64,000 nucleotides of DNA, from the NCBI GenBank assembly GCA_043228905.1, contig JBHGNT010000018.1, forward strand, positions 15,624,001-15,688,000, written 5' to 3'. Source of the stretch: Azolla caroliniana (taxonomy: Eukaryota > Polypodiophyta). A program made the translations under genes and the position numbers. The notes beneath the pieces were generated by a model that saw only the letters and a list, made by a program, of their open reading frames with translations, had not been told where the DNA came from and did no database searches. Below are positions 33,639 through 45,099 of the stretch, piece by piece; positions within the stretch are counted from its first letter, which is position 1, and each line of letters opens with the position of its first letter.

Positions 33639-34739
33639 TGTCGTGAAGATCCGTCACTACGCGCGGATCGTGAGGCGGAACCGCCGGGGTTCTGGACCGG
33701 AAGGATTCAAAGTCGGTACAAGCTTTGGCGTAAGCTTTAGTGAGAAAGTACTTAAGATAGATTGGGAAAGAGAGAAGTTGAGATCACATGATTGAGAGAG
33801 ATTGATTGAAGTTTTAACTTTAGATTTAAGAAACAAGTTACACGATCAATTTGATAACGAATTTCTTCCTCTTAATTTTCATAAAAAAAACCGTGTTTTT
33901 TCTCCTCCCCCTTCCCTCTTTTATAGATGCTCTCATGCATATGATGCATGTGAGGGTACAAGACATGCATAATTGCATGTTTGCCATTTGGCGCTTAAGT
34001 ATTACATGTGGTGCATGATAACCATGTCACTCATTTTAGCTCTCATGTATGAGAATTTACATATAAAAGTACAATGATAGAAATATAGTTTCAACTAAAT
34101 AGCATGGCTTAATGGTAAGCCAATTGACTCCTAACTTGGAGGTGCAAGGTTCGAATCCTTACTTGCCCTCCTTGTATATGCAAATATGTATATATATTTA
34201 TATATTTATTTATCTAGTCGCCGGTTTGCCGGATGCCGTCGGTTACCGGTGCCTCACCAGATGCCGTCGCCGCTGGATGCTGTCGGTTCACCGGCTCCAT
34301 CGCCGGATGCTGTTGCCGAATTGCCGCCAGATCACCGGCTCCATCGCAGGTCCGGTTTTGGTTGGCCAAAACCCTTTACGAGTAGCTAGCCCACCTCCAC
34401 TCTTAGTTCAAGTTACCTTGAACTCTCTATGCTCCACACATAGACACAAAGATAATATCTTTTGCTCTACCTTATATATGATGAGAGCTGTATTTGTCGT
34501 GCTTATGTGGGATATCTCATAATTTTCTCTTTTCCTTTCACAAACTTTATACCCTCATATCTTGACATTTAGTTGTCCGTTTCTCGTGTAATAAAGTGCA
34601 TTCGAAACCTCCATCATTTTGTACTTAGATATTAAATCTATTTAAAATGTTATCTTCACAATTATTGTACTATGTGATTCATACTCGATTTCGTACGTTT
34701 TATGGGATTTTCACACTATTGCCGAAAATCTTCACGACA
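33639..34739 (-). mobile_element. 1.1-kb solo LTR, minus orientation, same family as the 39.3-kb element
   Basis: It starts TGTCGTGAAGATCC and ends GCCGAAAATCTTCACGACA, so its terminal ~12 bases are inverted repeats. On the minus strand it matches the LTRs at 39,327 and 42,357: GATTTTCGGCAA, the tRNA-like block, TAAATTCTCATACATGAGAGC, CATGCATCATATGCATGAG.GCATCTATAAA and CCCCGGCGGT. The flanks share CCGT (33,635-33,638 and 34,740-34,743), a possible partial TSD. It lies directly after the PBS-like site of the Gypsy ruin. It carries a GC-rich, CCGG-repeating stretch (34,217-34,370) not seen in the related LTRs. Confidence 0.8.
34101..34172 (+). promoter_or_regulatory. tRNA-like module in the solo LTR (antisense to the LTR)
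   Basis: Box A-like TGGCTTAATGGTAAGCC and box B-like AGGTTCGAATCCTTAC occur at tRNA spacing. A T-arm with loop TTCGAAT and an AAGG/CCTT stem can form. A paired 7-bp acceptor stem is lacking, so a functional tRNA is not supported. Homologous positions in the LTRs at 39,327 and 42,357 carry more decayed versions. Confidence 0.6.
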
Positions 34740-37160
34740 CCGTATAGGAGGGAGGTCCTATTCTTTCTTGGTGTTAGTGTATTACATTAACCTAGCAATG
34801 CAGTTCGCGTTTTCGGGTGAAAGAACACAAGATGTTGGTGTGTTTTTGGCATCCTTTGAGCATCATGCCATCTCTATTGAACGCATAATCGACAATGAAA
34901 AGTTGTCGTTGTTGGTAGCTACATTCTATGGTCGAGCTCGAGATTGGTATGACTCTCTTCCAACAAACGAACAAGGAGAATATCAATTGTTGGTACACCA
35001 GTTTCTTTCCAGATACATTCCACGACGAAGTGCAACAGAAGTAAGGTAGGAGCTTTTTCAGCTAAAGATGGAATCACCTTTTGGTTTCATACAATATGAA
35101 AGAAATTTCAAGGATTTGTGGATGATGTGGATTCGTCTTCGTGGTGGCATTGAAGATGAGTGGTTTAAGATGGAACAATTCAAGATGGGCCTTGACATGC
35201 ATTTCTGTTTGGAGGCAAGCTTGAAGGATCCAACAACTTTTCAAGCTCTTCTCTAAGTTTGTCAATGTTATGATTGGCAAGTGAAGATGCTGAGTTCCAT
35301 GGGGTTTCCCCAAATGACGGCTTTGGATGCAAATTTGATGCCTCACACCAATCTTCAAACCTCATCTTTAATTGTGCATGGTGGACAAATGTTTCCAAAT
35401 GTGTATACAGCCACAATATTAAATCCGAAAAGTGTATCTCAAGAAGTGGAGCAAGGAAAAAGTGAAGAAGTTACTATGGCCTTGGTGAATCAGCGCTTTG
35501 ACGAAGTGATGGCTCATTTGCGACAATCCCAAGCAATTCACAACTCTATTCCCAAGGGTGGTGGCTCTAGAGGGCATCAATGAGTAATTTGTTATTATTG
35601 TCAAGAGGAGGTACACATCTCAACAAGATGTCCTCATCGACTACAAAGAAGTATGGGAAGAGGCATGTATCAAGTGCAAAGGAATGGGCAACGACCTATC
35701 AACAATGGAGTAGAAGAAGGCGATGCCATAACACTTTCTATGGCTTAGGTTCCTACAATTCCTCATAATGTGAATCTTCTTAATTTAATTGATGATAGTG
35801 ATAATGTTTCCGAAGTAGCCCATGTGAAAAGGACAAGAGCCTCTCAAAAGGAGAAAGATGTAGAAGGAGGATCTAGTGCATCAAGACACATGAAGAAGTC
35901 GAAGGAGAATGAGGAAGAGGAAAAATTGAGAAGGAGACACTCCAAAAGGAAGATAAAGATGGAGGATATTCCTATGGGAGAAGGTGCAGAATCTTTCAAT
36001 CTGAAGCATGAATTGATATCAAGTGGACCAAGGATAACATGGCCACAACTTCTCCAATTATCTCCCACATTACGAAAGGAGTGGGGAAAACTTGCAAGTA
36101 TAAGCCAAAGTCGGGAGACCGTGCATTACGTAGGGATCGTGCGAGTAGAAGATCGAAAGGAGATACGGCCAACCATACCCATCTCCATGAAGGGGTTTCA
36201 CATCAAAGATGTCTTGGTTGATAGTGGTGCTAGGGTAAGCTTGATTTCTGAATTTGTGGTAAACAAAGTGGGAATTCCTATTAGTAGGTCATCTTCAACA
36301 AAGGTGGTTGTAGCAGATGGTGGAGTGGCACATTGTATTAGCATAGTGGAAGATGTGGTTATCGAGTGTTTCAGAATAAGAGGAGAAGATGGCATCAAAC
36401 ACTACATCAAGCTGAAGGAGAGTGTACCAATTTCCCCAAATCTTCGGCAATTGAGTGTTGAACAAAAGGAAGAATTTATGCAAGAGTTCAACACATGGTT
36501 ACAAGAAAGTTCCAATTATAAGATGGAAGATTTGAAGTGTGTGTCATCTATGGTTTTGGTTCCAAAGAAGAATACGATCGATTTCAAACCCTTGAATGAT
36601 TCAACCAAACAAGACCAATTTTCACTTCCCTTCCGAGATCATATTGTAAATGAAATGGTCATTTATACAAAACAAGGTAGTGTGGACAATGTGCTGTGCC
36701 AAGAAGGAATTCATGTGGATGCTTCAAAGATCAACGTAATTCAAAAGATGACAATTCTAACATGTCTCGAAGCTTTGAAGGTATTTGTGCAAAAGGTTCG
36801 CTCGCTCGAAAGATTCATTCATATGTTGACATGCTTACTTCTATCAAGAGTTATATATCCCATGGCCCTACTTGTGTTTGGAGAGTTGACGAAGATATAA
36901 TAATTGTGGTAACCTCTTTCTATGTGTTGACAAGGAGAAAGATGGTGGTGAGAATTGTCAATGTGTATGTGTGTCTAGAAGTGTGAGATTTTTTCCTACA
37001 ACGTAATGGGGGTTTTTTCTCACACAATAATTTGTTATATTTTTAGTATTTGTACTCCTTCATTGTCTATAGACTACCATAAGGCGAAGGAGATTCTTTT
37101 TCTTTTTTCTATTCGGCTCACCATAAATGGTTCACTCAACAAGTAAGGGGGAGGGCTAAA
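34740..37160 (+). pseudogene. Gypsy ruin (gag, protease, RT fragments)
   Basis: Gag: FSGERTQDVGVFLASFEHHA, LLVATFYGRARDWYDSLP, LVHQFLSRYIPRRSATEVR, a stop, then LFQLKMESPFGFIQYERNFKDLW, typical of plant Ty3/Gypsy Gag. A frameshifted stretch follows (35,281-35,770). A later frame (35,770-36,900) has the protease (HIKDVLVDSGARVSLISEFV near 36,205) and RT fragments (VLVPKKNTIDFKPLNDSTKQDQFSLPF; EGIHVDASKINVIQKM) joined across deletions that remove the catalytic core. A polypurine-like tract (AGTAAGGGGGAGGGCT) lies near 37,143-37,158. Strongly decayed and not functional. Confidence 0.82.
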
Positions 37161-37162
37161 GT

Positions 37163-38075
37163 ACATAATATAAGGGCTTGACCAAGCCGATTAGAGAGAG
37201 TTGTGAATTAAAATAGATTATAACGACCAAGGGAACTACGAATTAGAGAGGGAGACTATCAAGACCATACAAAAAGATAGAGAAGATGAGAAAGAGATAA
37301 GAATGTTATAATATTCAACTATCAAGACCATACAAAGGGGATAAACTCTAAATTCAACTAAAAACCAAACAACTTCTTGACTTCCAATCACCTAAACCTA
37401 CAAATGTCTTTCACTATTCTACCTTAAGCTCTTTCTTCCTTCAACTATGCTTCCTTCTTCCCACTACGAAGACATTTTCTCCACTCAAACTCTTTCTTTG
37501 AAGATATCACTTCTTCTTTTATAATCTTCCTCTTCTTCCTCATTCACGCTATTTTTAGAAGCTTTTTATCTCCTATTTTTAGTTAAGACACAATGACCTT
37601 CTAATCGCCATGTCTCCCTCATTCAAGCTCCAAATTTAGAGATTTAAAACGCTATAGATAACTCTCTTTACATGCTTTCTAACCCATATTCCAACATGGT
37701 ATTTGGGTTATAAACGAAAGAGTTATGACCATTCCTTTTTTACTATTTTTTGCGTCCCACTTTTTCTCTTTTTACTTTTCTCTATGTCTCTTACTTTTAC
37801 TTTTGACTTCTTCTTAAGGTCTTGGTTCGTGTTCTTTGCCTCCAAATGTGAATGCTCCATACCTTATATTCTTCTAATTTTCAAAAGCTTGAATTCTAAA
37901 AACACTTTCACACTATATTCTCCTCACAAATGTGCACCCTTGCACATAAGATCTATATGTACCTCATTGTGGGTATTTTTGTATTTGATTATGCTTATTA
38001 ATGTAGAGGAAAGGTCTTTAACTACACTCTAGTTAATTATCCGCCTTTTGTGTTATTGTTCATAAGTGTAACTTC

Positions 38076-38114
<39 letters not shown>

Positions 38115-38208
38115 ACATCACATAACCTTCCATTGCTTAACTACTCACATAATTAGTCGCTAATTAACCCTAGTTAATTACCGAATTATTAACACTTGGT
38201 TATAGAAT
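37163..38208 (-). repeat. Right arm of the inverted LTR pair
   Basis: Reverse complement of 32,574-33,567, differing by scattered substitutions and by CA/CT microsatellite length (38,076-38,117). On the plus strand it begins just after a polypurine-like tract, as a 3' LTR would, yet its orientation is opposite to the left arm. It diverges from the left arm at the end where that one meets its PBS-like site. A short partial repeat of its own interior (GCTCCATATCTTATATTCTTCTGA...) follows at 38,209-38,265. Confidence 0.75.
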
Positions 38209-38265
38209 GCTCCATATCTTATATTCTTCTGATGTTCAATAGCTTGAATTCTAAAAACCCTTTCA

Positions 38266-38457
38266 CATTTAGGTACGAATATGTAAGTCCTATATTAAAT
38301 GTACTTGGGAGTGGAGGATCTAGAATGAATCCCACTTAAGTATAGAATCCTATTTAAGGCTTTATAGTCAACACTTCTAACTAGATTCTATATAGGTAAC
38401 CACTAAGTTACATGGTTGACTAAATAACTAAACCTAGTTGAGCTTGATATCTCAACA
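38266..38457. repeat. LTR fragment of the Copia-3 family
   Basis: TAAGTCCTATATTAAATGTACTT, GGAGTGGAGGATCTAGAAT, TATAGTCAACA.TTCTAACTAGATT and GTTGAGCTTGATATCTCAACA match the LTR at 50,423-50,660 in the same order. It ends in CAACA at 38,457, where LINE-2 begins. It may be a solo or truncated LTR that replaced the LINE-2 3' end. Confidence 0.7.
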
Positions 38458-39154
38458 CCTAGGTATGTGATTGGTGGTGGGAACAACCATACTGGTGGTG
38501 CTAAGCACCACACGGGTCTTGCATTATGTAGTGTGAGAAAAGGGGTCTTCTTCCAATAGGCAATAAATTTGAGGTGTTGCAACACTGTAACATCTGTCTC
38601 GCCTTTAATTTCATCATACCGCCCTTTCAAGGTACGCACAATCTATATCCGGACATTTCGTACACTTTCCACTGGATGAATAATAGTATTATCAAACACC
38701 TTAGAACATCTAGCAGTCCAAATAAACCACATCGTGGTGGTGCATAACAACTACCATACCTCATGCATTGCCTTTAACATGTAAGGAGCTTCCATATGAC
38801 TTCGTTGCACCACCTTATCCTTCCTCTTTGAATTGTAATAATCTCATAATTTGGATATGCCTCATATGGCCACATCATTTGTGCCGTCGTAGCCCATACC
38901 CCACGAAAAACTGTCATCCCTAAACATAAAGGTTAGAATTCAGATCACTCGTCTCCAAACTTGTTTTGTAGCTTGACATTCCCACAAGCAATGTTTCAAT
39001 TTCTCCATCTGGCAACTACAATAGATCCATGTAGTCAGTCTAGTTGATTGTTGCAGTCACTGGCCGACTGGTAATGCTCTATGTATTACTAGCCATTGGA
39101 AGACATTTATTTTCATATCTTGTTCCCTTTCCCATAATGTCCTCCAAAACTTTG

Positions 39155-39270
39155 CTAACCCCTTGATGGGTCCAAAATTGATGTCTTGATGGGTCCAAAA
39201 TTGTGACCCCTTGATGGGTCCAAAATGTCCTCCATTTAGATGTGACCCCTTGATGGGTCCAAAATTGTCT
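39155..39270. repeat. Short tandem repeat inside LINE-2
   Basis: CTTGATGGGTCCAAAAT occurs four times at intervals of about 24-45 bases. It expands the LINE-2 frame as repeated FWTHQG/GPIKGS residues at a position where LINE-1 has no repeat. Confidence 0.8.
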
Positions 39271-39449
39271 AGCCCGTGATGCAGTCCAGCGTTGAGCTGC
39301 CAAAATGTGTCATCCAATCTTAACGATGTTGTGAAGATTTTCGGCAACGATGTGAAAATCACGTGGAAAGGAGAAAAACGAGAAGGTGCAATGTGCACAT
39401 TCATGAAAGGGGTGATGGTTACACTCGTATATTAGCACATTAATGTGCA

Positions 39450-39510
39450 CATGGGTTTTGAACCTTACACCCCAAGATAAAAAACAATTGACATACCATT
39501 AGGCTAAGAT
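39450..39510 (-). promoter_or_regulatory. tRNA-like module in the 5' LTR of the gag-only element
   Basis: Reading the minus strand, TAGCCTAATGGTATGTC (box A-like, 39,491-39,507) precedes AAGGTTCAAAACCC (box B-like, about 39,452-39,465). The 3' LTR has the homologous block at about 42,520-42,580. It is antisense to the LTR, as in Gypsy B. Confidence 0.55.
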
Positions 39511-40072
39511 GTCTCTTTGAAGTTTATTTTCATCATTATAGTTTTCACATGTAAATTCTCATACATGAGAGCTTGGATGAGTGACATGGTCATCATGCAT
39601 CACATGTGATGCATGAACACCAAATGGCAAACATGCAAACATGCATTCCATGCATTGTATGCATGTCTTGTATCCTCACATGCATCATATGCATGAGGGC
39701 ATCTATAAAGGAGGAAAAGAAAAATCATGAAGGGGAAAAATGCTAGGTATTGAATGAAGAAACTTCTAATAAAAAATCTAGCTATCTTATTGGTGATGTA
39801 TCTTCTGCCTCAAAATTGAAGTCAAGGGTTCAATCTCTCTCTCTCAATCTATCTCAGAATTGGAATCTCCGTCTCTCTTCATCTATATGTCTATCTATCT
39901 TCAAAACTTTCTCGCTTACGCTACTAAAAGCATCGAATCCTTCCGGTCTAGGACCCCGGCGGTCCCGCTTCATTTCACGAATACGCAAGGATTTTCTTGA
40001 CATCTTTCTTGGTGAACCCGACGTGAAGAAGGGGTAGGAAGTATCAAGACGAGGATCGAACGATACTTCGAG

Positions 40073-40679
40073 ATGGCATCCTCAAGCAATCAAGCGGGAG
40101 AGTTCGAAAGGATGATGGTAATCATCGAACAAATGATTAGATCTTGGGATAACGATGTGAGCGTGGAGAAGGTTGTCGACCGTGTCGTGGAGATCGAGGG
40201 TCAATTTGATGGAATGAACATTAGGAAGTTCCTTGATTCATACAAAAGGGAGACGAATCAGTGGGACGCGTCTGAAGCACGTCAAATCTCAAGTTTCAAG
40301 AGAGTTGTCGCCAACAACGTCCAAAGGCAGGTCATCGAGCTCCAAGAAGGGAAGACAACGTGGTCGGAGTTCGAAAACGCAATATTAGCGGAGTTCGTGA
40401 CTGAGGATTTGTCGAAGATGACTCGACATGTCTTGATGAAGGATAGAGAAGAAAAATAAGAAGATGAGCGCCTCGAGGGTGTATGACAAGTTTGACCAGA
40501 TGTTTAGTCGTCTCCCCACCACAGACCAAGTGTTGCTTGAGGAGGACAAGACTTTGTACTTATTGAAAGTTGTGGAAATGAAGGATAGACAAGAATTGGG
40601 GACTCTCCTCGAAGATGATGCCCAATCGAACGAGCTTGTGACAAACTGGATTGTGGTGAAGCGAGCATGCATGCAATAG
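40073..40679 (+). pseudogene. Gag-like protein of the non-autonomous LTR element, split by a frameshift
   Basis: The first frame (40,073-40,459) starts MASSSNQAGEF and includes VVEIEGQFDGMNIRKFLDSYKRE, RQISSFKRVVANNVQRQVIEL and WSEFENAILAEF. The second (40,464-40,679) continues with MSASRVYDKFDQMFSRLPTTDQVLLEEDKTLYLLKVVEMKDRQELGTLL. Together they resemble a plant retrotransposon Gag core. One frame change near 40,455 separates them. No zinc knuckle follows. Confidence 0.65.
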
Positions 40680-40786
40680 GCTTGACAAACGTCGTCAATG
40701 GCTTGATGATATTGACTTGGTAAGGCCAAGCGTAGAAAAAACAAGACCATCTAAAGAAGTCGAGCCGTCTAAACAAAGCAACTGGG

Positions 40787-42077
40787 ATGAAAAGAAGATT
40801 GATGATCACTCAAGGACGGCGAATGCCACTTCAAGAGAGGATGAATGTTTTGGAACACGTGTCGTGTTCCAAAACATCGGATGATGAAGGAGGAAGCCTA
40901 ATGGAAGCTTGCGTCAAAGGAGATAAAGAGTGTGAGGCTGGCATGATTGAGGATCTAGCTACTAAAGACGACATCAAGGAGGTGGCTATCAACAAGACAA
41001 CAAGGGTGGCCAACGAACATGGTGAGACTTTCTCCACACTTGTTCCGGAGACTTGGGCAGTTGCATCTACGAACCAACGTGAGACCCAAGGGACGGATGG
41101 TAGCAAAGAGGAAGAGAAGGACCAAGACAATACAGACAATGACATCGGCCTGAAGATGGCAAGAGAGAGAAACGACCATGGAGAGGATTCCTCCACACTT
41201 GTTCCAGAGACTTCGGCAGTTGCGTCCGAGAGCCAACATGAGACCGAAGAGACGAAAGGCGGTTGCAGGGAAGTGAAGGATGAAGCCAATGCGGATAACA
41301 ACATCAAGGTGAAGATAGATATGGACGAGTCGATGGTGAATGGTGGTGACAAGACTTTCCCCCACACTAGTTCCAGAGACTTGGGCAGTTGCGTCCGAGA
41401 ACCAACATAAGACCCAAGAGACGGAAGGTGGCAACGAGGGGAAGTTCAAATCCGATGTGAAAGATGAGATCAAGACAAAGGTGTCAGAGGCAATTGACCA
41501 AAGACAAATGGATTCCTTCGCACATGTTCTAGAGACTTGGATAGTTGCGTCTCAAAGCCAATGTGAGACCCAAGAGACAGAAGATGATGGCGGGGAAGCG
41601 AAGGTCCAAGCCGATTCAAATAACGATGTCGGGGCATGGCCGACAAATACATATGGATCTCTCCACACTCTTTATGGAGACTTGGGCATTGACCGATGTA
41701 AGACCCAAGAGAAGGACAATGACGACGAAGAAGCAAGGGTTGAAGCTGATGTGTGGGAGGAAGAGGTCAAGCAAAGCATAGAGGCAAAAGTTGATGCGTA
41801 CAACAAAGATTCCGAGCAAAGTATGACAAGGGATGATGATGGTCATGCGAGCCATGAGGATCCGAAGGATGTGATCAAAACATCTAACAAAACCACTAGT
41901 GTGAAGATTGTCAACTCTAACATGAGATTGTATCATGAAAGTGGACAAAGTCAGAAACACAGAGCATGGTCACGTAAGGATCTTGAAGTGGGCATGCACT
42001 TGAAGATACTACATGGGGTAGTCAATGTCATTATACATATAAAGGCTTGGGGAGAAAGACAAAACAAAAATGTGTGA
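40787..42077 (+). pseudogene. Acidic ORF built from five ~160-bp tandem repeats
   Basis: Five successive units each begin with a TLVPETWAVASENQ-like segment followed by ETQETEGG and an acidic, Lys/Asp-rich linker, starting near 41,031, 41,191, 41,352, 41,512 and 41,655. Units 1 and 2 are in one frame (40,787-41,410) and units 3 to 5 in another (41,340-42,077), with an extra C in a C run near 41,360 as the probable frameshift. Identity falls toward the last unit. No known domain was recognised. The function is unknown. Confidence 0.7.
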
Positions 42078-44575
42078 CGGGTCAAAGTGCCTTGAGTAAG
42101 GAGATGATCGGGACAAAGGTGGAACATGCATAAAGCCTAAAAGGTTATGCTCGGAAGGAGAACAAGGGCCCATGACAACTGGTCATGGTAAAGCAAAAAA
42201 TGAGCGAATGATATGGTGGATTGGGTGGCGACAATGGTTCGAGTGAAAGGAATGGACATGCTTGAGATGGAGGAATCGTACTAATTACTGTAGCCAAAAT
42301 TTCACACACTCTCTTCTTGGCACATACTAGAGGATGTGTGGTTTGGTGGGGGTGGATGTCATGAAGATTTTCGGCAACGGTGTGAAAATCATGTGGAAAG
42401 GAGAAAACTGAAAAGGTGGTGTGAAAATCATGTGGAAAGGAGAAAAATTAAAAGGTGCAATGTGCACATGCGTGAAAGGGGTGATGATTACACTCGTATA
42501 TTAGCACGTTAAAGTGCACATGGGTTTTGAACCTTACACCCCCAAGATAAGAGATAATTGACGTATCATTAGGCTAAGATGTTTCTTTAATGTTTATTTT
42601 CATCATTGTACTTTTCACATGTAAATTCTCATACATGAGAGCTTGGATGAGTGACATGTTCATCATGCATCACATGTGATGCATGACCGCCAAATGGCAA
42701 ACATGCATTCCATGCATTGTATGCATGTCTTGTACCTTCACATGCATCATATGCATGGGGGCATCTATAAAGGAAGAAAAAGAAAAAGGATGGGGGGTTC
42801 AATATGTAATATCATCATCATCACCATCAATATCATATCCTTCTTCTTGTTTATCTTCTTCTCGAGTGTACAAATTTCCGATCTTATCAAGTGTAGCATT
42901 GTTTCCTCGAATCTTACATTCACATCGTCCTCTTCTCAATACCTTGCATATGTCCTCCCTGGTTCGAGATCCCGGTGGTCCCGTTCAAGAGAAGCATGCA
43001 CGCACACGCATCTTCACGACAAAGGATCACTGAAAAAAACCACACCTTTTTTCTGCACGGTCAAATGGATCTTTCCACGAAATTTCCCCCGGATTCCATT
43101 GCAACCTTATCAAGGGTTTCTTTTCAAAAACCCTCAATTTTCAATGCTCCTTGACTGCATCAACTTGTGGGTTGATGATCCACTTAGATACATCATAAGC
43201 AAGAACCTTTATTTTAGAGAATGTAGCATATTGCAAGATCTCTGGTTATGTCATTGATCTATATATAACACCATCTTCCTCCACATCATAGTCTTGAAAT
43301 TGTCCACAAGACAAATGTCCTCTTACCCCCACCATCACTTGAAGCCTCATAAATGCCCCTTCCCACTTGGGAGGATTAAATGACCATACCATAGAGGATG
43401 TGTGCCCTAAAACTGACTACACTTGGTCCCACATAATCCACCCCTTCTCAAGGAAGAAAAAATTCTAACCTTTCATTTATATGCAAAGTATGAAAGGATT
43501 TCCATGCATCAATAGAGGCTCCTGGCCATGCATCGAGCTTGGCCCAATCCAATCTCGTACGGGACCCCAACATGTGGCCTAACAACAAACACATATTCGG
43601 ATTCCACACTAAGTATTGTCTCAAGTATTCCTCCTCACATGCTAGTACAACATGTCCCAACCCTTTATGTACATGCTTCCATGCTCTTAGAAGACTATTA
43701 AAAAATTTGTCTTCCCAATTTCTAGTCATAACATGTTTCTTGTATGGTATAAAGATCCTTCTTATGCTATCACTCCATAATCCACCCATCAGCAGAGCAC
43801 AATGATACAATCTTTGCATAAGCAATTGCTTCCAAGGGGCATGTCTTGGTAAAAGGCTGCGAACTATTAGCTTTGCTAACAAGGCCATGCATTGATCTAG
43901 TGGATCAATAATCCCCAGACCACCATGTTTCTTTGGGGTTATTAGCATACACCATTCCACCTTCGCTCTTACATGACTCCTATCCTCCCCTACCCATATA
44001 AAATTCCGAACCAGCCTTCGATTTTATCCAAAGAACGATTTTGAAAAGATCCAAGAGGAAGCTATATAGCACACCATAGACAGTAGCACATGATTGGCAA
44101 CTATCACTCTCCCAGCCAAAGATAGTTTAGCCTGGCTCCACAAGAATAACTTTTTCCTCAGAGTTAATAATAACGGTGCAACATGTAACTCTGGGACCAA
44201 ATCAATCCCGACTTGCACTCCAAGGTATCTAACTGCAACTCCTCTTTGAGTCCACTGGAAAGAAGGATACAATGCCCAACGAGGCGATGGTTCCTTGGTC
44301 ACCCAAAATGCAACAATTTTCTCCCAATTTAGCTTAGCTCCAAACGCTATGCAAAACTGTAACAAAGCCCCTTCTACTTGTTGCAAATTCGTTAGAGTCC
44401 CATCCACATATAACGAAGTATCGTCTGCAAATTCCAATTCCAATATATATTGTCCATGTATTGGCATCACCAAACCACGCAAGCCCATAGATTATGCTAA
44501 TAGAAATACATGCATTTCTTCCGCAAACAAAAGAAACAAAAATGGTGCAAGCAGACATCCTTGACGGACGGACCG

Positions 44576-45055
44576 TTAACCACTAGGCTACCTTTTTCTC
44601 CTTTTTATCTTCTACCTTTGGACCTGCCACATCACAACATCGTCTCCCCTCCCATCCCTCTACCTTGGAATTAGATGGTCACTCTTGCACCCCAAGTGTA
44701 TGTAGTTCCTCCATCAAGCTATCACATAGAGTCTTTGGCAAAGGGTCTAATAACGACGACTAGTATTAACCACATCCCCGTTGTGGGAAAGATCACAATG
44801 GTACCATGGGACATTACGGGTTCAACTTTTTACCCCAAACTGACTATTCCCAAATTTTGGGAAGGGGTTCTCTAAACCTTTTTGAAATGAGTTTAAAAAC
44901 ATCACCGTCTTCATTACGTCCTTTATTGGTTCTTGACATAGAACGTAATAAACGTGTTCGTGGAAGCACTCAAACGTTTGAAAACATTTGGTAACGAACA
45001 CATTTGAAAAGGGAAAAATGTGTGTTCCTTTTTTGTATTTTTGTTCAAGAGTCGT

Positions 45056-45099
<44 letters not shown>

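Larger units (their letters stand above)
39327..43021 (+). mobile_element. Non-autonomous LTR retrotransposon (gag plus repeat-rich ORF, no pol)
   Basis: The LTRs are about 39,327-40,002 and 42,357-43,021. They share TGAAGATTTTCGGCAACG, GTGGAAAGGAGAAAA, CACTCGTATATTAGCAC, an antisense tRNA-like block, CTCATACATGAGAGCTTGGATGAGTGACATG and GCATCTATAAAGGA. TSD-like flanks are AACGA (39,322-39,326) and AAGGA (43,022-43,026), one mismatch. After the 5' LTR, CTTGGTGAACCCGACGTGAA looks like a PBS, and a purine-rich tract (GGTTTGGTGGGGGTGGA) precedes the 3' LTR. The interior encodes a Gag-like protein and an acidic repeat ORF. No protease, RT or integrase motif was found. It sits inside LINE-2. The 3' parts of the LTRs are clearly diverged, so it is old or patchily evolved. 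Confidence 0.85.
38458..44575 (-). mobile_element. LINE-2: 5'-truncated L1 fragment split by an LTR retrotransposon
   Basis: On the minus strand the right piece (44,575-43,022) has RQGCLLAPFLFLLFAEEM, LEFADDTSLYVDGTLTNLQQVEG, YLGVQVGIDL, LSLAGRVIVANHVLL, HGGLGIIDPLDQCMALLAKLIVRSLLP and KVLAYDVSKWIINP. The left piece (39,326-38,458) continues with LAKFWRTLWEREQDMKINVFQWLVIHRALPVGQ and the zinc-binding C-terminal region. The order is the same as in LINE-1, whose equivalent region is uninterrupted. The endonuclease and first RT motifs are missing, and so is the 3' tail. Stops and frameshifts are present. It is a relative of LINE-1. Confidence 0.88.

Noticed and set aside
34101-34172. Functional tRNA gene
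   Set aside because: Box A, box B and a T-arm are visible, but no 7-bp acceptor stem, and homologous decayed versions sit in related LTRs.
42676-43257. ORF of 193 codons on the plus strand
   Set aside because: It spans the end of an LTR and antisense LINE-2 sequence; no domain.
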